From the NCBI GenBank assembly GCA_046758905.1, contig JBHIBC010000072.1, forward strand, positions 1-13,776: DNA of 13,776 bases, read 5' to 3'. The position numbers and the translations under genes are program-made. Shown here piece by piece: positions 7,952 to 13,776 of this stretch (positions are counted from its first letter, which is position 1; each line of letters starts with the position of its first letter). This DNA comes from JBHIBC01 sp046758905. GTDB taxonomy: Bacteria; Acidobacteriota; Polarisedimenticolia; Gp22-AA2. A model generated the notes under the pieces. That model made no database searches. It was not told the DNA's origin and was given only the letters and a program-made list of their open reading frames with translations.

Positions 7952-9964
7952 ATGAAGCATCTCAACCGCGGCACCCAGCTCTACATCCTCGTCACCTACG
8001 CCGCGGCGCTGTGGATCCTGTTCGACTCCCTTCGACACGGCACCGTCGACCTGTCCAGCGAGTTCGTCATGCTCGCCCTGATCGGGGCGATCATGTCGCC
8101 CCACACCGTCATGCTCGGCACGCGCGTCGAGATGTCGGTCGCGCACCCCTTCATCCTCGCCTCGATCCTCCTGCTCGGGGAGACCGGGGCGCTCCTCATG
8201 AGCGTGATCTGCATCGGCAGCCTGTGCTTCCTGCGCGCGCCGCGGATGCCGCTGTACCGCGCCTTCTTCAACATCAGCGCGTTCGTCGTCACGACCTTCC
8301 TGTCGAGCCGGACCTACCTGCTCTTCGGTGGCGTCCCGCAGGATCCGGAGGCCGGGTGGACCCTTCTGGCGATGTTGATGGCGACGCTGGTGTTCTACCT
8401 GGCCAACACCTACGGGGTCGCGGGGGTGGTCGCGGCCGCGGAGCGGCAGAACGTCTTCAGGGTCTGGTCCGAGAGCTTCCTGTGGTCGGCGCCGTCGTTC
8501 TTCGCGGGTGGCTCGCTGGCCCTCGGCATGGCCTACTTCCTCGGCCGGTTCGGGATCTACTCGTTCGTGCTGGCGATGCCTTTCTGCGCCCTCATCTACT
8601 ACTCCTACAAGCTCTACCTGGACAAGCTCGAGGAGAAGCGGCAGCACCTGGAGGACATCCAGCGGATGAACGCCGATCTCGAGCGCAAGGTCCGGGAGCG
8701 CACCCTGGAGCTGGAGAGGCTGAACCGCAGGCTGGAGGAGTCCAACGTGGAGCTGAAGCGCGCCAGCTCGCTGAAGAGCGAGTTCCTTGCGAACATGTCG
8801 CACGAGCTGCGCACTCCGCTCAACGCGATCATCGGGTTCTCCGAGCTGCTCCTGGACCGCACGTTCGGCGATCTGAGCGGCGACCAACGCGCGTACGCGA
8901 TGGACATCCTCAGCAGCGGCCGCCACCTGCTGGAGCTGATCAACGACGTGCTGGATCTCTCGAAGATAGAGGCCGGCAGGATGAGGCTGACCGCGGAGAC
9001 CTTCGGCCTGGGCGAGGCCGTCGAGGAGTCCCTGGGGCTCCTCAGGGTGGAGGCCGCCAGGAAGGAGATCCGGATGGAGGCGCGTATCCCGGATCCGGAC
9101 CTCGCGGTCTTCGCCGACCGGAACAAGCTCAAGCAGATCCTCCACAACCTGCTCAGCAACGCGGTCAAGTTCACTCCCGCGCGCGGACGGGTGGAGCTGG
9201 CCGGGCGCCTCGAGGGCGGGCGGCTCACGATCGCGGTCTCCGACACGGGGATCGGCATCGCCCGGGAGGACCGGGACCGGATCTTCCAGTCCTTCACCCA
9301 GGTCGACGGCTCCTACGCGCGGAGGTACCAGGGCACGGGGCTGGGCCTGGCGCTGGTCAAGAAATTCGTCGAGATGCACGGGGGGACGGTGTGGGTGGAG
9401 AGCGAGCCGGGTCGGGACAGCCGCTTCACGTTCACCCTCCCCAACCAGCGCGGCGGGGCCCGGCCGGGGACGGCGGCGCCCCGTCCGGGGGACCGGCCCG
9501 GAGCGCCCGGTCGGGAGGCCGCGGCGCCGACGCCCCAGGCCGCGGCGGACGCCGGCGCGATCCTGGTCGTGGAGGACAACGACGCGAACAGGAAGCTGGT
9601 CACCGACCTGCTGAGATCGCGGGGCCACCGCGTGGTGACGGCCTCGACGGCCGAGGACGCGCTGGACGCCTTGAAGTCGCTCCGCCCGGGCCTCATATTG
9701 ATCGATATCCAGCTGCCCGGGATGGACGGGCTCGCGCTCACCCGGCTCCTCAAGGGCAGACCCGAGACGGCGGCGATCCCGACGGTGGCCGTCACGGCGC
9801 ACGCGATGAGGGAGGACGAGGCCCGGGCCCGCGCGGCCGGATGCGACGCCTTCATCGCGAAGCCGATCGACCCGGCGCGTCTCGTCTCCCAGGTGGCGGC
9901 TCTGCTCGGCGCCGCGGGGGAGCCCCGCGAGGCTCGCGGCCGCACGGGCAGCGGGAGGGCATAG
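7952..9964 (+). CDS. Membrane-bound hybrid sensor histidine kinase with C-terminal receiver
   Basis: This 670-aa kinase senses through a polytopic membrane region. About seven or eight hydrophobic segments lie between residues 8 and 220 with only short loops, so it probably detects something in or near the membrane; I cannot name this MASE-like domain. A charged coiled coil (about 222-275) leads to the HisKA helix pair with phosphorylated H284 in NMSHELRTPL. The HATPase domain has its N-box near LHNLLSNAVKF (398-407), G1 DTGIGI at 431-436 and G2 GTGLGLAL at 461-468. A Pro/Ala/Gly linker (500-535) joins a canonical receiver: E541/D542 in VVEDN, phospho-acceptor D585 in LIDIQLPGMDG, T615 and K637. 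Every catalytic residue is present. No Hpt domain is present here or elsewhere in the window. It begins 64 nt after the activator gene with a weak Shine-Dalgarno, and ends 6 nt before the next kinase gene. Confidence 0.93.
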   Translation: MKHLNRGTQLYILVTYAAALWILFDSLRHGTVDLSSEFVMLALIGAIMSPHTVMLGTRVEMSVAHPFILASILLLGETGALLMSVICIGSLCFLRAPRMPLYRAFFNISAFVVTTFLSSRTYLLFGGVPQDPEAGWTLLAMLMATLVFYLANTYGVAGVVAAAERQNVFRVWSESFLWSAPSFFAGGSLALGMAYFLGRFGIYSFVLAMPFCALIYYSYKLYLDKLEEKRQHLEDIQRMNADLERKVRERTLELERLNRRLEESNVELKRASSLKSEFLANMSHELRTPLNAIIGFSELLLDRTFGDLSGDQRAYAMDILSSGRHLLELINDVLDLSKIEAGRMRLTAETFGLGEAVEESLGLLRVEAARKEIRMEARIPDPDLAVFADRNKLKQILHNLLSNAVKFTPARGRVELAGRLEGGRLTIAVSDTGIGIAREDRDRIFQSFTQVDGSYARRYQGTGLGLALVKKFVEMHGGTVWVESEPGRDSRFTFTLPNQRGGARPGTAAPRPGDRPGAPGREAAAPTPQAAADAGAILVVEDNDANRKLVTDLLRSRGHRVVTASTAEDALDALKSLRPGLILIDIQLPGMDGLALTRLLKGRPETAAIPTVAVTAHAMREDEARARAAGCDAFIAKPIDPARLVSQVAALLGAAGEPREARGRTGSGRA

Positions 9965-9970
9965 GGGGTC

Positions 9971-11173
9971 ATGGATCCGGCGCGGCAACGGGTCGAGGGC
10001 GCGAACATCCTCGTCGTCGATGACGAGCATCGCAACGTGCGGCTGATGGAATCGATCCTCCGCGCCGCCGGCTTCACCGTCCTCAAGGCGCACGACGGCG
10101 AGGAGGCCCTACGCCTGATCGACGAGCGGCGCCCGGACGCCCTGCTCCTGGACGTCATGATGCCGGGGCTGAGCGGCCTCGACGTCTGCCGGCGCCTGAG
10201 GGCGAGGCACGAGACCCGCCTGCTCCCGATCATCATGGTCACGGCCCTCAACGCCCTAGAGGACAAGGTGCAGGCCTTAGAGGCCGGGGCGGACGACTTC
10301 CTCAGCAAGCCGGTCAACAAGGCCGAGCTGAACGCCAAGGTGCGGTCGATCCTCAGGGTCAAGGCGCTGCAGGACGAGGTCGAGCGGCAGAGGAGCGAGC
10401 TCGAGGCGGCGAACCGGGAGCTGCTCCGCATGCAGCGCTTCAAGGAGTCGATGACGCAGATGGTGGTTCACGACCTGAAGAACCCGCTCACCGGGATCAT
10501 GGGGAACCTCCAGCTGATCCAGATGCAGGGCGTGGAGATGGGCCGGGAGCGGCTGCGCGAGGTGGTCCGGCGCTCGCAGGACGCGGGGCGCCAGCTGATG
10601 CGGATGATCCTCAACATCCTCCAGATCGGCAAGCTGGAGGAGAACAAGATCACCATCCGCCGCGAGCCTCTCCGCCTGATGGCCGTCGTCGCCGAGAACA
10701 TCGAAGAGATGATCAGCCTGGGCGCGCGCGACGGGATCCGGCTCGAGAACCGAGTCGATCCCGACCTGCCCCCGCTGGCCGCGGACCGCGAGCTGCTCGG
10801 GAGGGTGATCGGTAATCTGCTGAGCAACGCCCTCAAGCACACCGGGCGGGGCGGGCGGGTGATCGTGGACGCCCATGTGGAGGGCGACGAGATCGTCCTG
10901 AGCGTGAGCGACACGGGCGAGGGCATCCCGGATGAGCTGCTCCCGGCCATCTTCGACAAGTTCGTCTCGGGAGGGGATGGCGGGGGACGCAGGCTGCCGC
11001 ACGATTCCGGGCTGGGCCTGACCTTCTGCAAATTGGCGGTGGAGGCCCACGGCGGCCGCATCCGCGTGCAGAGCCACCGGGGGAGAGGCACCACGGTCTG
11101 CGTGGCCTTGCCGTTGCGGGGCGCACGGGCGGTCGGGGGCACGGCACCGGGGGCCGATGTCCCCGCGGCTTGA
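9971..11173 (+). CDS. Soluble receiver-histidine kinase (REC-HisKA-HATPase)
   Basis: This 400-aa cytoplasmic protein has the reverse of the usual order: an N-terminal receiver followed by a kinase. The receiver (about 12-130) is canonical: D17-D18 in VVDDE, phospho-acceptor D61 in LLDVMMPG, T91 and K113 in LSKPV. A coiled-coil linker (about 130-160) joins the HisKA domain, with H167 in VVHDLKNPL, the HDLKNP variant of the H-box. The HATPase domain shows GNLLSNALKH at 281-290, G1 DTGEGI at 314-319 and G2 DSGLGL at 345-350. No membrane segment or signal peptide is visible, so its input is most simply phosphorylation of its own receiver, perhaps by the membrane kinase just upstream (inference). 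The ATG at 9971 is 6 nt after the upstream stop, with GGGGG at 9964-9968 as ribosome-binding site. The C-terminal Gly/Ala tail is disordered-looking. Confidence 0.92.
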   Translation: MDPARQRVEGANILVVDDEHRNVRLMESILRAAGFTVLKAHDGEEALRLIDERRPDALLLDVMMPGLSGLDVCRRLRARHETRLLPIIMVTALNALEDKVQALEAGADDFLSKPVNKAELNAKVRSILRVKALQDEVERQRSELEAANRELLRMQRFKESMTQMVVHDLKNPLTGIMGNLQLIQMQGVEMGRERLREVVRRSQDAGRQLMRMILNILQIGKLEENKITIRREPLRLMAVVAENIEEMISLGARDGIRLENRVDPDLPPLAADRELLGRVIGNLLSNALKHTGRGGRVIVDAHVEGDEIVLSVSDTGEGIPDELLPAIFDKFVSGGDGGGRRLPHDSGLGLTFCKLAVEAHGGRIRVQSHRGRGTTVCVALPLRGARAVGGTAPGADVPAA

Positions 11174-11240
11174 TCCTCCCCGGGGCGGAGCCTATCTTGA
11201 TCTGGCGCGGCCCGGCCCCGCCCGGCCGCCGGGAGGGCCC

Positions 11241-12773
11241 GTGTCCGTCGCTTCCTCCGCCCCCAATCCCGAGACGACCTTCCACGGCTTCTGCTCCCCG
11301 CCGGCGCTGGCGGAGCTGATCCGCGACCTCTATCTCAACGAGCGGAGCGGGATCCTCGTCCTGAGCCGGGGCGGGATCGAGAAGCGGATCCTGCTGGACC
11401 GCGGCATGGTGCTCGGGGTCTCCTCCTCCCTGGAGGACGAGCGGCTGCCGAATTTCCTCGCGAAGACTGGGATCCTGTCCCCCGAGGAGGCGGAGGCGCT
11501 CAAGGGGCTCGAGGACGAGCAGGTGTTGAAGACCGTCCTGGGTCGTGGGAAGGTCAACCTGGAGACTCTCAAGGGGAGCGTGAAGGTGTTGACCCAGCAG
11601 GTTCTGGCCTCGCTGTTCCGCTGGGAGGATCTCGAGTACCGCTTCGAGGAGGGGCCGGTGTCCGCGGGGCCGATCGAGACGAACGTGGTGGTGAGCTTCG
11701 AGCTGATCATCCGCGCCCTGCGGTCGATGACCGGGTTCGAGCGCATCCGGGAGGCCCTGGTGCGTCAGGACCGGAGCCTGCGCTTCTCCGACCGGCTCTA
11801 CCTGCCGTTCGAGCAGCTGAGCCTCAGCCCGGTGGAGGGCTTCCTGGTGTCGCGCATCGACGGCCGGTCGAGGGTGAGGGAGATCCTGGCGCAGGTCCCG
11901 TCGAGCGAGGAGGAGGCGGCCGGGCGCTTCCTGTTCGGGCTGCTGATACTCGGCCTGGTGAACTTCGTGCCTCCGATCGGCTCGGGCCCCCTGAGCTGCG
12001 AGGATCTGCTGCGCGGGGAGGAGGAGAAGCGGCGCAGGGAGGAGCGCGAGAGGGCGGAGATCCTGGGATTCTACGCGCTGGTTCGGGACGGCGCGCCCGC
12101 CGCCATCCTGGGCGTCGAGGAGGGCTGTTCCGCCGACCGCGTCAAGACGGCCTACACGGCGCGCAAGGAACGCTTCGCGCCCTGCCGTTTCCTGAGGAAG
12201 GTCCAGACGGAACTCAGGGAAGAGCTCCAGATCATCGAGGCGCGGCTGCTGGAGGCGTTCCTGGCGCTCCGCTCCCGGGACCTCGACACCGCGCGCGCCG
12301 GCGGCGCCACCTCGGAACGCGTGGTCAATCTGGATCTGGACGCCCTGTCGATGCGCAAGGAGCTGGCCAAGAGCGAGAAGCAGTCGGTCGAGGAGGAGCG
12401 CGTGCGGATGAGCGAGCAGTTCTTCGCCAAGGCGCGCGAGTACTGGAAAGTGGCCGACTACTTCAACTGCATCCGCTACTGCGAGTTCGCCACCAGCTAC
12501 AATGACAAGAACGCGGCGTTCTTCAGCCTGCTCGGGCAGGCGCTGATCCGGAATCCTGACTACCGCTGGCAGAAGCGGGCCGAGGGCGTCCTGCTCAGGG
12601 CGGCGGAGCTGGAGGCATTCAACCCCGCACACTTCGTGGCGCTGGGCGACTTCTACCGGGCGCACGGGCTGCATGCCAAGGCGAGGAAGAACTACGAGAA
12701 GGCCCTCGAGATCCTGCCGACGCACGCCGAGGCGCAGGCGGCGCTGAGGGAGCTGGCGAAGAACAAGGGATAA
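11241..12773 (+). CDS. DUF4388 (PATAN-like) / J-like / TPR protein
   Basis: This 510-aa protein is probably a signalling adaptor. Residues from about 13 to 100 form a DUF4388 domain: FHGFCSPPALAELIRDLYL, then SGILVLSRGGIEKRILLDRGMVLGV. A helical middle follows, then a charged stretch EEEKRRREERERAE (about 260-273). Residues about 275-345 resemble a DnaJ J-domain (AAILGVEEGCSADRVKTAY), but the HPD tripeptide is replaced by A313-P314-C315 in RFAPCRF, so it should not stimulate DnaK. The C-terminus (about 390-500) contains TPR-like helices, ending ARKNYEKALEILPTHAEAQAAL. The start is uncertain. GTG at 11241 has GGGAGGG just upstream and begins near the domain. ATG at 11157 overlaps the kinase gene by 17 nt and would add 28 Pro/Arg/Gly-rich residues. 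Co-location with kinases fits a scaffold role, but function is unknown. Confidence 0.85.
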   Translation: MSVASSAPNPETTFHGFCSPPALAELIRDLYLNERSGILVLSRGGIEKRILLDRGMVLGVSSSLEDERLPNFLAKTGILSPEEAEALKGLEDEQVLKTVLGRGKVNLETLKGSVKVLTQQVLASLFRWEDLEYRFEEGPVSAGPIETNVVVSFELIIRALRSMTGFERIREALVRQDRSLRFSDRLYLPFEQLSLSPVEGFLVSRIDGRSRVREILAQVPSSEEEAAGRFLFGLLILGLVNFVPPIGSGPLSCEDLLRGEEEKRRREERERAEILGFYALVRDGAPAAILGVEEGCSADRVKTAYTARKERFAPCRFLRKVQTELREELQIIEARLLEAFLALRSRDLDTARAGGATSERVVNLDLDALSMRKELAKSEKQSVEEERVRMSEQFFAKAREYWKVADYFNCIRYCEFATSYNDKNAAFFSLLGQALIRNPDYRWQKRAEGVLLRAAELEAFNPAHFVALGDFYRAHGLHAKARKNYEKALEILPTHAEAQAALRELAKNKG

Positions 12774-12799
12774 TCCCGCCCCGGGGCGCCCCGAACGCA

Positions 12800-12827
12800 T
12801 TGACAATCAACACTTGCGTGCTATAAT
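12800..12827 (+). promoter_or_regulatory. Consensus sigma70 promoter for yceD-rpmF(-plsX)
   Basis: A perfect -35 TTGACA at 12800-12805 and a perfect -10 TATAAT at 12822-12827 are separated by 16 bp. Transcription should start near 12834, about 19 nt before the yceD ATG at 12853. A consensus promoter fits strong housekeeping expression of a ribosomal protein. It also excludes in-frame starts at 12814 and 12826, which lie inside it. Confidence 0.9.
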
Positions 12828-12838
12828 GCGCGTTCCCC

Positions 12839-12843
12839 AGGGA
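12839..12843 (+). promoter_or_regulatory. Shine-Dalgarno AGGGA for yceD
   Basis: AGGGA lies 9 nt before ATG 12853 and downstream of the predicted transcription start. It supports 12853 as the true yceD start rather than the upstream TTG or ATG codons, which overlap the promoter. Confidence 0.6.
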
Positions 12844-12852
12844 CTTGTCGTC

Positions 12853-13371
12853 ATGTACATAGAAACAAAGGAGATAGGGCCCTCGGGGCTGGTCGTCGAT
12901 CGGGTGATCCAGATGGAGACCGATCTGCCGCTCGAGGGCGATCAGCGGGTCCGGGTCGACCGGGCGCACCTGGCCGGACAGCTGCACCGCGAGCGCGGCG
13001 GCGTCTCCTTTCACGGGGAGATCGAGACGGTGGCCACGCTGCCGTGCAGCCGTTGTCTCGAGCCCTACCGGCTTCCGCTGCGGATGCGCTTCGAGCTGCT
13101 CTACACCACCGAGCCGGACCGCGGCGAACGAGGGGAGATGCGGGTGGACGCGGACGACGTCCTTCTGACCCGCTACGACGGCGTCCGGATCGATCTGCGG
13201 GAGCTCCTCTCGGAGCAAGTCTATCTGGGGCTGCCGCTCAAGCCGCTGTGCCGGCCCGAGTGTCAAGGGCTCTGCCCGCGCTGCGGCGCGAACCTCAACC
13301 ATGGGGACTGCGGTTGCCCGGAGGAGAAGACCGGAGATCCCCGCCTCGAGATCCTGAAGACGCTCCTCTAG
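12853..13371 (+). CDS. yceD: DUF177 (YceD) family protein
   Basis: YceD/DUF177 proteins are encoded next to rpmF across bacteria and have been linked to 23S rRNA accumulation or processing; their exact biochemistry is unsettled. The 172-aa length is normal. Cysteine pairs that suggest zinc binding are C65-C68 (CSRC), C133-C137 and C141-C144 in the signature LCRPECQGLCPRCGANLN, with C153 and C155 further on. A central beta segment (about 80-120, FELLYTT, LTRYDGVRIDLRELL) leads to the family's LPLKPLC block. The ATG at 12853 is chosen because the promoter -10 covers upstream in-frame starts. The rpmF start is 21 nt downstream, so the two are cotranscribed. Confidence 0.92.
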   Translation: MYIETKEIGPSGLVVDRVIQMETDLPLEGDQRVRVDRAHLAGQLHRERGGVSFHGEIETVATLPCSRCLEPYRLPLRMRFELLYTTEPDRGERGEMRVDADDVLLTRYDGVRIDLRELLSEQVYLGLPLKPLCRPECQGLCPRCGANLNHGDCGCPEEKTGDPRLEILKTLL

Positions 13372-13392
13372 CGAGCCACGGGGACACGTCCG

Positions 13393-13575
13393 ATGCCGAA
13401 CCCGAAACGACGTCACTCGCGCGCGCGCCGCGACAAGCGCCGCGCCCACGACAGGCTGGTACGACCCTCCCTCTCCCGGTGCCCGAACTGCGACGAGGAG
13501 CGACTTCCACACCGGGTCTGCCCGCACTGCGGACACTACAGAGGACGTGAAGTCATCGAAGTCGGCGAGGTCTGA
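13393..13575 (+). CDS. rpmF: Large-subunit ribosomal protein bL32
   Basis: bL32 is a small component of the 50S subunit. This 60-aa protein starts MPNPKRRHSRARRDKRRAHD, the usual basic N-terminus of L32, and holds a zinc ribbon with C30-xx-C33 and C43-xx-C46 (CPNC, CPHC). It is therefore the zinc-binding C+ paralogue type, not the cysteine-free version some bacteria use under zinc limitation. It lies between yceD and plsX in the classic order and should share the promoter at 12800-12827. No Zur-like operator was seen. Confidence 0.97.
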   Translation: MPNPKRRHSRARRDKRRAHDRLVRPSLSRCPNCDEERLPHRVCPHCGHYRGREVIEVGEV

Positions 13576-13667
13576 GCCGGGTGGCGCGGGAGCCGCCGGC
13601 CCGCCGGTCGGGTGAGCCCGGGGCGCCCCGCGGCCCGGCCCCCCCGACTCCTACGGGGGATCGTCGG

Positions 13668-13776
13668 ATGGACGTCACCATAGCCATCGACGCGATGGGA
13701 GGCGATTTCGCGCCCGCCCATCCGGTGGCCGGCGCCGTGCAGGCCGCGCGCGAGTTCGGGACGCGCCTCCTTCTGG
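13668..13776 (+). CDS. plsX: Phosphate acyltransferase PlsX, N-terminal fragment cut by window edge
   Basis: Only the first 36 codons are inside the window. MDVTIAIDAMGGDFAP at 1-16 is the PlsX N-terminal signature, containing the DAMGGD motif. PlsX converts acyl-ACP to acyl-phosphate for phospholipid synthesis and is peripheral to the membrane. The ATG at 13668 has GGGGGA at 13655-13660, 7 nt upstream. The 92-nt gap after rpmF shows no clear promoter or terminator, so read-through from the yceD promoter is likely. Truncation is an artefact of the window. Confidence 0.93.
   Translation, partial: MDVTIAIDAMGGDFAPAHPVAGAVQAAREFGTRLLL

Noticed and set aside
12773..12799. Palindromic CGCCCCGGGGCG-type sequence as a terminator after the DUF4388 gene
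   Set aside because: The inverted repeat has no real loop and is not followed by a T run, so I do not call an intrinsic terminator.
10833..12806. 657-codon open frame on the minus strand opposite the DUF4388/TPR gene
   Set aside because: Same reason: antisense to a recognisable domain protein, with biased composition and no motifs. Its start region also overlaps the consensus promoter.

Overview
The window is GC-rich (roughly 70% by eye) and densely coded, with short 5'UTRs and many GTG starts. Gene content is bacterial: RimK, endonuclease-type MutL, a sigma54 activator, hybrid kinases, a DUF4388/TPR protein, and yceD-rpmF-plsX. An endonuclease-type MutL, abundant TPR/DUF4388 proteins and an NtrC-type regulator next to hybrid kinases suggest an uncultured high-GC Acidobacteriota or a deltaproteobacterial/myxobacterial-like lineage. 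No rRNA or other phylogenetic marker is present, so this is a low-confidence inference. I see no mobile element, CRISPR array, tRNA or rRNA.

Layout. (1) 143-3816, plus strand: rimK (ATP-grasp glutamate ligase), an overlapping AstE/aspartoacylase-type zinc hydrolase, and mutL 3 nt later; this looks like one transcription unit. (2) 3868-4674: a good sigma70-type promoter followed by a secreted lytic transglycosylase. It converges on (3) 4699-6153, minus strand, an exported TPR protein. (4) 6154-6489: a 336-bp divergent intergenic region with a near-perfect sigma54 (-24/-12) site just before the next gene. (5) 6490-12773, plus strand: a four-gene signalling cluster made of a sigma54 activator with a degenerate receiver, a polytopic membrane hybrid kinase, a soluble receiver-kinase, and a DUF4388 / J-like / TPR protein. 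(6) 12800-13776: a consensus sigma70 promoter followed by yceD (DUF177), rpmF (ribosomal protein L32) and the start of plsX, the usual ribosome/lipid-synthesis housekeeping order.

How the genes fit together. RimK and the zinc hydrolase form a plausible add/remove pair acting on an amide-linked acidic amino acid. The four-gene cluster contains two kinases and three receiver domains but no Hpt domain. Its only DNA-binding output protein keeps the phospho-acceptor Asp but has lost the acidic pair, the Thr and the Lys of the receiver site. With a sigma54 site in front of that activator's own gene, this suggests a positively autoregulated module whose signal may pass by protein contact or expression level rather than by ordinary receiver phosphorylation. 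This module is the most interesting part of the window.
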